A stretch of DNA of 64,000 nucleotides from contig NC_135262.1 of the NCBI RefSeq assembly GCF_964204865.1, forward strand, positions 7,502,001-7,566,000, given 5' to 3'. The translations under genes were made by a program, and so were the position numbers. Below, one piece after another: positions 35,506-46,349 of this stretch. The DNA is from Styela clava. Lineage: Eukaryota > Chordata > Ascidiacea > Stolidobranchia > Styelidae. Numbering within the stretch: the first letter of the stretch is position 1; each line of letters begins with the position of its first letter. The notes beneath the pieces are model-generated. The model was given only the letters and a program-made list of their open reading frames with translations, ran no database searches and was not told where the DNA came from.

Positions 35506-38500
35506 ATGCATTTTAAAGAGGGAGTAAAGGTTTTAACTTATAACGTTAAGGGAATTCGAAACATGGCTAAAAGAAAATCAATTTTTGAATTTTTAAAAAG
35601 GGGAAAATCAGACATAATTTGCCTGCAAGAAACGCATTGTGGGTCAGATGAAGAAGCAGACGATTGGACAAAGGAATGGGGGAATAACGCATTTTGGTCC
35701 GTAAGTTCTAATATAACATGTGGTGTAGCAATTTTATTTTCAAGTAAAATGGATTCAGACTTATTTATTAAAGAAATTGACATAAATGGTAGATATATAA
35801 TTTTGACTTGGCAATCATCTGAATCTCTCCATATGTTAATAAATATATATGCACCAAATTCTTGTAGGGATAGAAAAGAATTTTTTGAGTTTATTGATAG
35901 TAAAATTGAATTTTATATAAGTTTGTTAACAACTCCACTATATCAAATTTGGCTGGGAGGTGACTTTAATTGCGTGTTAGATAAACTAGATAAATACCCG
36001 GAACAAAATTTCAGAAGAGATAATAGTATTGTAAAATTGGAGGAAATTATAGATAAATGGAATCTTGTTGATATTTGGCGTCATTTAAATTTAAATTCTA
36101 AAGTATATACATGGAAACAAAAAAGAGGCTGTTCGCGAATGGCCCAGAGTCGTTTAGATAGATGGTATTTATCTTCAAATCAAATCTATAATGTTATTAG
36201 AACAGATGTTGAAATGGCCACCTTTTCTGACCACTATCCATTTCAAATTGTTACTTCATCCTTTAAAAATGTAAAAAGAGGACCGGGTTATTGGAAATTT
36301 AATGCACAACTGATTGAATTTGAGTATTTTATCCTGGGAATTGAATCAATACTACAGGCATGGCATTTTAAATTATGTAACTTGGATGATGCAGAAAAGG
36401 GAGCTTTTTGGGACACATGTAAATCCAAAATAAAAATATGGGCAATCCATTGTAGTAAAATAAAAAAAGAATCAGACAATCAAAGGGAAGATAAATTACT
36501 AGTAAAATATAGAGAAGCATACAGGGAAATGCAAGATAATATAGAGGATGAGGACACTCATCAAGCAATACATGATACAGAATTAGAAATTAAGGAGTAT
36601 TATGAACAAAAATCCAAGGGGGCAATAATTAGGGCTAGAGTTAATTGGGCGGAAAAAGGGGAAAAATCGAATAAATATTTTTTGAATTTAGAGAAATCTA
36701 AAGGTAAAGCAAAAATGTTCAAATCTTTGAGGAAATCTGACAACTCTTTAGTTTATACATGTAAAGAAATTCAGGAAGAACAGGTCCAATTTTATAAAAA
36801 TCTGTATCAAAGTGATGAAAATTTGGACGTTAATATTCAAAATTATTTATTAAATAATTATCAGCAAAAAGTGTCAGATGAGCAAAAACAAGAAATGGAT
36901 AACGATTTAACAGAAGAGGAATTGGAAAATGCGTTCAAACAAATGAAGTTAAATAAATCCCCCGGCCTAGATGGTTTAACAAAAGAGTTTTATGTCAAAT
37001 TTTGGAAACAATTGCGCCCAATTCTCTTACTAATCTATAATAGTTATCATAAACAATCATGTCTGTCTCAGAACACAAGTCTTGGTGTAATAACTTTACT
37101 TTATAAAAAAGGAGATAAAAATGATATAAAAAATTGGAGACCTATTACTCTACTTAATTTCGAATATAAATTAATCGCAAAAGTTTTAGCTTTGAGAATG
37201 AAAGCAGTACTGCCTGATATAATAAATCATGACCAAACAGGATTTATTGAAGGAAGAACGATTCATGAAAATTTATTAACAATAAGAGATGACATTTTTT
37301 GGGCGAATAAACAAAACCAACCGTTAATAATTTTTAGTATAGACCAAGAAAAGGCTTACGATACTGTTGATAGAGTTTTGTTACTAAGAATATTAAAAAA
37401 AGTTAATTTTGGTAATTATTTCATTCGATGGGTCAATACCCTATTTAACAACACCAATGCAAAAATAATAACAAATGGATTTTTATCAAAGCAATTTAGT
37501 ATAACACGAGGAGTTAGACAAGGTTGCCCCCTTGCCCCACTTTTATATATTATAATGTCCGAATTGTTAGCATCCAGCATCAGATACAATAGAGCAATAA
37601 TAGGTTTTCAAAATTGTGCAGGAGATAGAGAGAAATATAAAGGTTTTGCGGATGACACTATTGTCACAGTAGAAAGTTTATCCTCCATAGATGAAGTATT
37701 AAAATTAATGGCAGAATTTGAAAAAGCTACAGGCTTGAGAATAAATATTCCAAAATGCAACATAATGTTGTGTGGGTCAGCAAAACGGCTAAACTTAGGA
37801 CCTTCATACAAGGGTATTCAAATTCAAGAAGAGCTTAAAATTCTAGGAGCTTATATAGGAAACAATGTTGTATCAAGAGATAAAAACTGGTTGAAAATCA
37901 TTAACTCAATTCAAAATGTAGTAAATTTATGGCAGGGACGAAAGTTATCAATGATAGGAAAAATTATTATTGTCAAATCATTAATGTTATCCAAAGTGTG
38001 GCACATTGCCAATTTTGAAATTATGCCAGGAAACTTCGTTCGAAAATTAGAATCTATAATATGGAAATTCATTTGGAATAATAAAACTCAACTAGTGTCA
38101 AGACAAATTACATCTAATATTTTCACATCCGGAGGTTTGAATATGTTAGACCTCAGGAGCCAAATAAAAGCTCTTCAGGTCAAATGGATTTTTAAAATCC
38201 TCAAAAACGAGAGTAGGCCATGGAGTAAAAGAGCCAATTATTTTATTAATAATTATTGTAATATTTTGTCCAAAGATAATTTGGAATGTCTGTATTTGAA
38301 AGTCCAATTTGACAAAGTAACTACCATACCTAATTTTTATACCGCCATTATCAATTCATTCAAGGATATTAAGTTGGAGAGAAATCATCCCTTTAATATT
38401 ACAGAGGTTAAAAATGAAATTTTATGGTACAATCCCTTAATCTCAGAGCAAAATTATAGATTTTCGTCCAAATGGATCCAAGCAAAAGTCATTTCTGTGG

Positions 38501-39306
38501 CTGATATTGTGGATAACACTGTGCATTATTTAACAAATAGAATATATTCTATTGATCAAATTGGGGATCACAGAAGAAAGCTCTTTTATTTAAATAGATG
38601 CTCTAGTGAAATCCAACAGGTTTGGGGCAATCTACCTATTAGCTGGAAAGAAATTCTATCGAGAAATCATAATTTACCCGAAAACAGACTTGGAATCGAT
38701 AGATATATGAACTCCAATTTATCCACCAAAAAAATAAGTAGTTTATTGAAAATAAGGAAAATCACAGAAATTGCTACACAGCATGATATGTACATTACAC
38801 AAAAATTAAATTTGAATATTCCTATAGACTGGTCAAATATTTGGCAATATAAACTCTCAAATAAATATAAAATTCTAAGTTGGAAAATTTTACATAATGG
38901 TTTACCTACGGGGGACAAATTAAAATATTGGTTTGATGATGAGAATGGACAATGTGTATTTTGTAATGAAAATGAAGAAACCTGTATACATTTATTTTGT
39001 TATTGTGATTGGATAATTGACTTTTGGCAGTGGTGCAATGTAAGGGAAATCAATTGTGACATAATTATTGCTAATAATATTCATAGTGAAGTGGTATCAT
39101 TAATCATTCAATGTGGAAAATCAGCCATATGGGAGTTCAGGAATAGTGTCAAATATGATGATGTATTCCAAATGCAATGTAACTTGCGAGCTATTTTTAA
39201 ATGCAAACTCCTGGGTGTAATCAGATTAATGTCAGATTTTGATAGGCAAAAAATATTATCTGACGAAATTGTTGATGAAGTACTACAAAAATCGATAATG
39301 AGTTGA
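35506..39306 (+). CDS. LINE ORF2: endonuclease and reverse transcriptase
   Basis: Intact frame of 1266 residues. The N-terminus is an APE-type endonuclease: TYNVKGIRN from residue 11, QETH at 41-44, a GGDFN block and an SDHYPF block carrying the catalytic Asp-His. The reverse transcriptase follows with WRPITLLN, IDQEKAYDTVD, GVRQGCPLAPLLY and the catalytic FADD at 714-717 (Phe replaces the usual Tyr). Near the C-terminus, CVFC at 1150-1153 with a downstream HLFCYC forms a zf-RVT-like zinc module found in Tx1-like and plant L1 elements. It nicks target DNA and copies the element RNA (target-primed reverse transcription). No stops or frameshifts are seen, so the copy is probably young. Confidence 0.95.
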   Translation: MHFKEGVKVLTYNVKGIRNMAKRKSIFEFLKRGKSDIICLQETHCGSDEEADDWTKEWGNNAFWSVSSNITCGVAILFSSKMDSDLFIKEIDINGRYIILTWQSSESLHMLINIYAPNSCRDRKEFFEFIDSKIEFYISLLTTPLYQIWLGGDFNCVLDKLDKYPEQNFRRDNSIVKLEEIIDKWNLVDIWRHLNLNSKVYTWKQKRGCSRMAQSRLDRWYLSSNQIYNVIRTDVEMATFSDHYPFQIVTSSFKNVKRGPGYWKFNAQLIEFEYFILGIESILQAWHFKLCNLDDAEKGAFWDTCKSKIKIWAIHCSKIKKESDNQREDKLLVKYREAYREMQDNIEDEDTHQAIHDTELEIKEYYEQKSKGAIIRARVNWAEKGEKSNKYFLNLEKSKGKAKMFKSLRKSDNSLVYTCKEIQEEQVQFYKNLYQSDENLDVNIQNYLLNNYQQKVSDEQKQEMDNDLTEEELENAFKQMKLNKSPGLDGLTKEFYVKFWKQLRPILLLIYNSYHKQSCLSQNTSLGVITLLYKKGDKNDIKNWRPITLLNFEYKLIAKVLALRMKAVLPDIINHDQTGFIEGRTIHENLLTIRDDIFWANKQNQPLIIFSIDQEKAYDTVDRVLLLRILKKVNFGNYFIRWVNTLFNNTNAKIITNGFLSKQFSITRGVRQGCPLAPLLYIIMSELLASSIRYNRAIIGFQNCAGDREKYKGFADDTIVTVESLSSIDEVLKLMAEFEKATGLRINIPKCNIMLCGSAKRLNLGPSYKGIQIQEELKILGAYIGNNVVSRDKNWLKIINSIQNVVNLWQGRKLSMIGKIIIVKSLMLSKVWHIANFEIMPGNFVRKLESIIWKFIWNNKTQLVSRQITSNIFTSGGLNMLDLRSQIKALQVKWIFKILKNESRPWSKRANYFINNYCNILSKDNLECLYLKVQFDKVTTIPNFYTAIINSFKDIKLERNHPFNITEVKNEILWYNPLISEQNYRFSSKWIQAKVISVADIVDNTVHYLTNRIYSIDQIGDHRRKLFYLNRCSSEIQQVWGNLPISWKEILSRNHNLPENRLGIDRYMNSNLSTKKISSLLKIRKITEIATQHDMYITQKLNLNIPIDWSNIWQYKLSNKYKILSWKILHNGLPTGDKLKYWFDDENGQCVFCNENEETCIHLFCYCDWIIDFWQWCNVREINCDIIIANNIHSEVVSLIIQCGKSAIWEFRNSVKYDDVFQMQCNLRAIFKCKLLGVIRLMSDFDRQKILSDEIVDEVLQKSIMS

Positions 39307-39768
39307 AGAAATTGAGATTGTCTTGATTTAGGAGGTTTGACTATATAAATGATTGCATAACATAGACAGATTAAATGAAAATCTAGTAGCATGATAGGTT
39401 TTTGAATTTTCTGTCTAATTTTTTTGAAACCTTCTCTTTTTCCATGCTAATATAAAATAATTAATTATATATGTACATAAAAATGTTATATTTATGACGA
39501 AATATGGACAATCTTCAATACAAACGGATATATGACGAAAAATGGATTATCATCACTGGGTTTGATATGTATTAAAAATTGTTTATCCAACTGTTTTAAT
39601 TTTCCTCAATTACCGTAATTGGAACGCAATACATGCAATTGGTTTCCAACAAACAAAAAAAAAATAAAATTATATAAAACAAAAACTGAAAATTTAATTG
39701 GATTCAAAAACATAATTAAATAATTCCATATTGACTCTGGAATTGAATTTGGCAAAAAAAAAAAAAAA
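39307..39768 (+). other. LINE 3' UTR and poly(A) tail
   Basis: An AT-rich stretch with A-rich patches at about 39653-39690, ending in a 14-A run that abuts the right target duplication. Confidence 0.8.
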
Positions 39769-40727
39769 GTTTTTGGCGTTTTGGTGAAAAGCCGAAAGGT
39801 GCGTGTTATCTATAACCAGTCAGTTTCTAATGTCAATACGGTACTTGTTAGCACTGTTTATTGACAGCGTTTTCATTCCACCACCGTTCATACTGTCAGT
39901 GTCAGACAGTAATGGCAGAATGGTGACTGGTGACAATCACGAGTTTTACCCGTGAAAGTGGATTTTCGCTCGCGTGTATTTTCGGGGAGCGCTAGCGTGC
40001 AATTGTCATGAAATCCAATCTGGCCTGTCGGTAGTTATCAAGTTGTATTAAACGACACGCCAAACGTCCGCATGCAGAGATACCAAGACCGCGTGAAAAC
40101 CTAGATTCTTAGCGTGCAACTGGGAGAATGGCTCTATTTGAGAAAAGCCTTAATAAACAAATATAAAATTATTTGAACGGAACAGTGCAACTGCGTGACT
40201 TGACGCAAACCACGGTGACGATGCGTATTTTATATAGGTCAAACGTCAAATAATTGACACAAACAAAAAGAAAGGAACAGTTTCGTACAGGTATAAATTC
40301 TTTCGTTTTAAGACTGATCTATCTAGTTGGGATAGGATTTACATATTTATATCATTGATAATCGTCATGTTTTGCTGAAAAGCGGAAAGGTGCGTGTTGT
40401 CTATAACCAGTCACTTTGTAATATTGAAACCTGTTAGCACTGTTTGTTGACAGCTGTTACATTCCGCCACCCTTCATCTGTTCATACTGTCAAATATAAC
40501 TGTAATGGTGACTGGCTGACTGGTGAACAATCACGAGTTTTCTCTGTGAAAGTGGATTTTTGCTCGCGTATATTTTCAGGGAACGCTAGCATGCTCGGCG
40601 TGCAATTGCCATGTGATCCAATCTGACCTGTCGGTAGGTACCCTATCAAGTTGAATTGAATATTTTTTTTAAAATTCATGTCTTTCATGCGGGTGATGTA
40701 ACAGGTTTAAATCATTTCTTTTTATAA

Positions 40728-40743
40728 TAATCTGTTCTTCCAG
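40728..40743 (+). promoter_or_regulatory. 3' splice acceptor before P450 gene 1
   Basis: AATCTGTTCTTCCAG ends 23 bases before the ATG at 40767. With no intron in the coding region, it implies a spliced leader or a short non-coding first exon. Confidence 0.5.
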
Positions 40744-40766
40744 CATTGTCAACAAAAATATTTACA

Positions 40767-42287
40767 ATGTTTAACCCACTGAACTTATTATCTGCCGAAT
40801 CACTTATCTTAATTTGCACACTTTTCTTGCTTGTGAGATATCTTCTTCAACGCAAATGGAGCATTCTCTCATCCTGGAATATTCCGCACGACCCTCCATC
40901 TGTTAGAAATTTTGGTCACGCAAAGATCATAGTATCAGAAAAAGTTTTTGAATACGAGTTAGAATGCAAGAAAAAATTTGGTCCCATATGGGGGTATTAC
41001 GTCATGACCGCTCCGAGAATTGTCATCCATGATCCAGAGATTCTGAAAGTAATATATATCAAAGAATTTTCAAAATTTCCAAATCGAGTGAATAAATTCA
41101 GACTCGTTCATGGAGAAGAATTAGCAAATGGTTTGTTGTTTACGCTTGATGATCAATGGAAGCGCATCAGAACGACTATGACGCCTACTTTTTCCACAGC
41201 AAAATTGAGGCAAATGGTTGGAATAGTGAAACGGTGTGGTGACGATACTATTGATGTATTTCGTCGCAAAATAAATTCAACAGATGGAATTTTTGTGGCA
41301 AGAAGTGTTTTTGGGGGACTTTCGATGGACGTTGTTTGTGCGGCTGCATTTAGTACTGACGTAAATTCGCAAGACGAAACCAAGATACAGCCTCGTATAA
41401 CAGCCAATGCAAATAAGTTTTTCAGGACTGGATTTTTTCAAGCTTCATTTCTGATTGCTGCAATATTTCCGTTTTTAGAGGGTTTGGTATCAAAACATGC
41501 AAGCCAGAGAAGTCATATTGTGTATTTTCGTGACTTGTGTCATGATTTAATGGAACAAAGACGTAAAGAAAAAGGGGATAGAGTCGATTTAATGCAATTA
41601 ATGTCAGATGCGGAAGTTCCAGAATCAGAATTGAAAGATGATGCTAAAAAGGGAATGTCAGAATTGGAGATAATCGGAAATTCTATCACAATGCTTTTTG
41701 CTGGATATGAAACAACAAGTACAGCTATGTCATTTTTGGCATACAACTTAGCCCAGTATCCCGAAACCCAGAAGCAACTTCAGACAGAAATTGATAAAAT
41801 GTTCGAAGAATGTGTTGAGTTGGATTATGATAGTGTAAATCAGCTGAAATTTCTTGATATGTGCTTGAATGAGAGTTTACGTTTGTATTGCCCCATTCCA
41901 CGGAACTCAAGAATCGCCAAGGAAGAAGTCACCATTGGTGGGCTCACCATTCCGAAAGGATCACTTGTAGCCATTCCGATTTATGCCTTGTGTCATGATC
42001 CCGACTACTGGGAAGATCCGATGGAATTCAAGCCAGAAAGAATGAGAAATATGGATGAAATTGACAACATTATTTTCCAACCGTTTGGCTGTGGACCAAG
42101 AAATTGCATTGGAATGAGGTTTGCAATGATGGAAATCAAAATCACATTCTGCAAACTCCTGCATCTATTTAGCTTTGAACCAACAGCTGAAACACCGAAG
42201 CCACCACTGAAGCTTAAATATGATTTGACCACCAGATCTAAAGTTAATTTTAATCTGAAAGTCGTGCCCAGAGATAGAAACCCCTAA
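40767..42287 (+). CDS. CYP3-like cytochrome P450, gene 1
   Basis: 506 residues, full length for microsomal P450s and uninterrupted by introns. Haem-thiolate monooxygenase, expected on the ER membrane with a signal anchor (hydrophobic residues about 10-24) followed by a basic patch and a Pro-rich hinge (IPHDPPS). Motifs: helix C WKRIR, helix I AGYETT at 312-317, ExxR ESLR at 369-372, FKPERM, and FQPFGCGPRNCIG with haem ligand Cys447. The sequence resembles vertebrate CYP3A more than other P450s (for example the IPKG and HDPDYW region). The ATG at 40767 is taken because the upstream frame has no earlier ATG and the acceptor lies between. Substrate cannot be deduced. It is the most diverged member of this cluster. 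Confidence 0.93.
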   Translation: MFNPLNLLSAESLILICTLFLLVRYLLQRKWSILSSWNIPHDPPSVRNFGHAKIIVSEKVFEYELECKKKFGPIWGYYVMTAPRIVIHDPEILKVIYIKEFSKFPNRVNKFRLVHGEELANGLLFTLDDQWKRIRTTMTPTFSTAKLRQMVGIVKRCGDDTIDVFRRKINSTDGIFVARSVFGGLSMDVVCAAAFSTDVNSQDETKIQPRITANANKFFRTGFFQASFLIAAIFPFLEGLVSKHASQRSHIVYFRDLCHDLMEQRRKEKGDRVDLMQLMSDAEVPESELKDDAKKGMSELEIIGNSITMLFAGYETTSTAMSFLAYNLAQYPETQKQLQTEIDKMFEECVELDYDSVNQLKFLDMCLNESLRLYCPIPRNSRIAKEEVTIGGLTIPKGSLVAIPIYALCHDPDYWEDPMEFKPERMRNMDEIDNIIFQPFGCGPRNCIGMRFAMMEIKITFCKLLHLFSFEPTAETPKPPLKLKYDLTTRSKVNFNLKVVPRDRNP

Positions 42288-42698
42288 CTTTCCTCCAGGA
42301 ATACCAGTATATGTATCTCCTATTTTATCCACTTATATGCATGTTTGAATGTAATAGAATCATGTAAAATGAGTTATATAAGTCTTCTATAAAAATCTAG
42401 TCAAACTACTATTCTATCAGGAACTCGACTTGCTACATAGTGTAATTTACAACATGTTGACGAGGCAAATTGAGGGAGTTGCAAAATGCAGCAGAATTGA
42501 AAAATAAGAATAATTTATACTCTAGATCAAATGGAATTTGCTGAATTTCAGCTTGGATGAAACTTAACTCAAATATTTTTATACATTTTCTATATCTTTC
42601 GACTCTGGACAAGGCTCTGCACAATAAGCCACTGATATTGCTATTTAATTTGTAAAGATTGAAATGTAACGTAACATGTATTGTTCCTTGATATTGTA

Positions 42699-43006
42699 CA
42701 GGGGTGTGAAACATTTTTTGTTGGTGGGCCATATAACCAACTTCAGACATTCAGCTGGGCCACACAAAAATTTTTGTTTTTCCATGTACACAACGATTTA
42801 AAATATTCTCACAAGGCAAAATTTAATTTATAGAATAGGAGAAAAAAACATGATATATTTTTACCCGCGTGAGCGTTTTTTAAACATAAACTGTCGGAAT
42901 AGGATTTCATACTTAATAGGGATTAATTTGAGTGTCGACAAGAGCCACACTAAATGGCTTTGATAGGCCAGGTTATGGCCTGCAGGCTGCCTGTTGCACA
43001 CCCGTA
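42699..43006. mobile_element. hAT-type MITE downstream of P450 gene 1
   Basis: CAGGGGTGTGAAACA at the left and TGTTGCACACCCGTA at the right, flanked by the perfect 8-bp duplication ATATTGTA (42691-42698, 43007-43014). It is 308 bp and non-coding. Confidence 0.82.
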
Positions 43007-44993
43007 ATATTGTATATATTTGTATTGTTCTTGTGCCTTGTATGTGTCAAACACACCACTGTTTTCCATAATATATTAATTGATATTTTTGGGCAAAAAA
43101 ACACATGGTTATCTATGCAGGATGTCTTAAAGACAGGATTCAATTGAAAAAAAAGTTAGATGCAATAAAATAATCGAATCCTTTTATTCTCAGATTCAAA
43201 TTCTGCCGTTAATACCAAAATGTACTCGATTCTTTTTTGTGACTTTTGTGACTTGTGACAATGTGACTTTTGTAACATTTGATGAAAAGTTCTACAATGT
43301 GTTCTTAGGTTAGGTATTTAACTTCGGGCAAATTGTTTTAGTAAGCTTAAGATGGGGTTTATTATGGAACCAATGGTTTGGCAAAATGTAACCAATATTA
43401 GAATTGATTTATATTATATTTCTTTTTCTCTCATGCTGCCTTTCACATGATATTAATATGATATATCATATATGTATATTTTTAAATTTCATCTTATATT
43501 GTTTATATGATGCATGCTTGGAACTTGCTCTAATATTTCACTCAAGATGATCTTTACACTAAAAAAATTTGTTCAGTTTTCAGCAACAAAACTATTGCAA
43601 CTTTAAATGTAATACACATTATTTCACTTTCAGGAAATTTATTCTATACACGACAACACATACATGTATTCTATTGTTAATAGGTTGATCTTGCTTTGAT
43701 ACACATAACTATTGAAAATATATCATTTCTTCAGTGAGGTGCTAGTCACCCAATCTGTTTTTACAGTAACAAATACTTGAAAATAAGTTTTACATCTTGT
43801 CAGGTATTAAATTATATGTTTCGAATTATATTATTTGTTTTGCTTCTCTTTATAACATAGAGTATAATATTGCTGTATATACATTTTTTGATTTTTTGTT
43901 TAATCATAACACATTGTTTAACTTCATTTTTAACCCGAAGTTTTCAATTTTCTTCTTCTCGTTTAGTCATTTGCTTGAATAGTAGGGTCCGATGCTGCAC
44001 AGCTGTTTGTTAAATGTATGCTGTGTGATAAATTTAGCACTTACATGGTGTTGTATACTCAAGGGTGTTATTTCCACTTCAGAAAACTGTTCTTCACAGT
44101 AAAAAATTCTTTCACATTTTCTGATTTTTTTTATGAAAGAGATAGGTTTTGAGTTGCTGTCATTTGTTTTATTATTAAGTGTTGTTTACAAAATTATTGG
44201 AAATCCCACATTAGGAAGCTATTAACTGTATTCACATTTTGCACTTTCATTATTTTAAGTGCAGTTTATTATTTGCTAATAATAATCATCAAGGATGTGA
44301 AATAAATATCTAAAGTGTAATGTAGCTCTTACTACTATAGTATTTAGCACTGTATAGCCAAACTAAAATATTGTGTTTATCCATATTGTCAGCATGATAT
44401 TTTTTTCAGGTGGCTCAAAAGAGGCCTAATTGCAACATTTTTTTACACATATTTAAAAAAAATATATAATCATATTATGTTCCTTCCCTCTATATATTTG
44501 TGTTTTTTTTTTGTAGATTTTAAACTTGAATAATGATGATGTACTTAACTTGACTGACCTATTAGAAGAAATCCAGAAGTGAGATTATTCTATTTTTCTA
44601 TCGTGAATAGTACATGCATTGGAAGTATGCATCTTCTAACTCAAATATTCATGATTATATGATACTGAACCATGGATGCATATATAAGCAAGTAAGCGTA
44701 AGTAATATTTTATTCCTGTTCTATTAGATTTCACACTTTCGGGGAAGATATATTTGCATAACAGCAAGTATTTTATATATTTTATTTACCATATTTGAAT
44801 ATAAATTTTATTGGTAATAATCTATGGATTTCCACTTGGATTGTACTTACACTACTTTTACTGTTATGTATCGATATAAAAAGGACTGTAAATTATGTAA
44901 AAATTGCCAATCAATCCAATTTTGCAAGGTTTCTTTTTTTATTTTGCCATAAAATCACAGTTTGGTCAGGTGTGCTTATATATTTATCTAACC

Positions 44994-45287
44994 CTGACAT
45001 GGGCAAGTTACGGCCAGAGGGCCAATTCAATCTGGCCCGCCTGATACTTCCGCCACCAAATTGAAACCAAATTTTGATTATTTAGCGTAAGAAATAGCTC
45101 AAAAAATTTGTTGAGATTGCGATCAGATTTAGGTTTGGCACAAGGTTTATTTTTATCCACTTTTGCTTTCGTAACACTGTAAATATTGTTCATAAAATAT
45201 ACCTAACTTTTATGTCACATTTACATGGTCCGACCTTCTAGATGGGCAAAATTTTTGGCCCTTCGTCGAAAACCTTGCCCACTCCTG
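44994..45287. mobile_element. hAT-type MITE upstream of P450 gene 2
   Basis: CTGACATGGGCAAG at the left and CTTGCCCACTCCTG at the right form inverted ends. Flanking 8-mers ATCTAACC and TATTAACC agree at 5 of 8 positions, so the duplication is weak. Confidence 0.55.
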
Positions 45288-46315
45288 TATTAACCTCAGA
45301 TCAAGATTTATGTATTTCATGCAAATTTAGTTCCTAATTAATTTTGGTCCTTCTGAAGTATGCGCACCAAGATGGCGCACAACCTGAACTCAGGTTATTA
45401 CAGTAGTTTAAATCCATATTTCTCATTTCAACCCAATATTGCATATTTTTTGAAAAGCTATGAATTTTACTGTATGCTAAACTTGAATCGATTAAAATTT
45501 AGTAAAAATATTTCATTTGAATGAATAGACATATTTTGTTAACAACACTCCTACTCTCCTAGTATACAAATCTGATATTAAATTAATAATACTGGCGGTT
45601 GTTTACCTTGAAACCTAACTATTGTTTTTGACATGTACCGGTAATACTTTTCAACCTTATAAAAAACCTTTTGTGATAATCTGTATTGTAGATTTATATC
45701 AGACTTGAAAGAGATTTTTTTTCCATCCATTATAATATTAGGTATAAAGAGTTAAATCAAATATTATTTTTCATTATACAATCCTCAGAATACATGTTAA
45801 TTTTCACTGATTGAGGTTATTGTATTGGGAATTTGTTGCTGCCCCATATTAGATATTGAAATTGGGCTATTTGTTAGTAAAAAGTGTTATCTATTATGCA
45901 CCTTTCAACATACCTAAGTCAAACTGGATTTGGTAGTATTTGATGAGGTTGACTTGTCAAAATTTTTCAGCCATGTACCTTGACAGTTGACATATATTGG
46001 TAGTATTTTTTGTTGTAATCATTACTCTTATTAACATTTTTGGCAACTACCGTAGTTTTCCTCAAGTTTAATGCATTTGCCATCAAAATTTTATTCTCCA
46101 TACCCATTTTTGGCTTTGTTTAGTTCAATTTTTTTGATAAATTTGTTTTCACCTGATATGCTTTGGTTCCAAAAATCTTGTAATTACATACTGTAGTCTG
46201 TATTGGTTTATAAAGTCAATTCAAAACTCCAGAACAATATTTTTGGCATTAACTCCGACTGCTCAGTATAAGCAAGAAAGGTAGCCGATTTTTAACCCCT
46301 GTAAATAATACTTGT

Positions 46316-46327
46316 GTTTATTTTCAG
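46316..46327 (+). promoter_or_regulatory. 3' splice acceptor before P450 gene 2
   Basis: TTTATTTTCAG ends 22 bases before the ATG at 46350, repeating the arrangement seen at genes 1, 3 and 5. Confidence 0.5.
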
Positions 46328-46349
46328 AAAATTACTACCTATCATAATT

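Larger units (their letters stand above)
32822..39768 (+). mobile_element. Full-length LINE retrotransposon (L1/Tx1-like)
   Basis: Flanked by the exact 10-bp duplication GTTTTTGGCG (32812-32821 and 39769-39778); the 3' end is a 14-A tail (39755-39768). There is a short leader of about 90 nt, ORF1 from 32911, a 126-nt spacer, ORF2 at 35506-39306, and a 3' UTR of about 450 nt. The second tandem copy at about 40370 shows the uninterrupted target. Subtracting two nested SINEs, the element is about 6.2 kb. The reverse-transcriptase sequence and the C-terminal CCHC module place it near the L1/Tx1 group by eye; clade assignment is inference. Confidence 0.92.
32115..40670 (+). repeat. Tandem duplication of about 600-750 bp, first copy split by LINE and MITE
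   Basis: Copy 1 consists of 32115-32821 plus 39779-40052; copy 2 is 40053-40670. Shared markers in the same order: CACGCCAAACGTCCGCATGC (32117 and 40056), GACGCAAACCACGGTGACGA (32675 and 40202), GATAATCGTCATGTTTT (32801 and 40358), AAGGTGCGTGTT and AATCACGAGTTTT. Copy 1 was later hit by the MITE at 32300 and the LINE at 32822. Copy 2 holds about 25 bp of SINE-tail sequence near 40331 that copy 1 lacks. Confidence 0.8.
42288..46349. other. Intergenic region between P450 genes 1 and 2
   Basis: About 4 kb of AT-rich DNA with two hAT-type MITEs (42699-43006, 44994-45287) and no recognisable gene. The frames present are short and lack codon structure. Confidence 0.5.
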
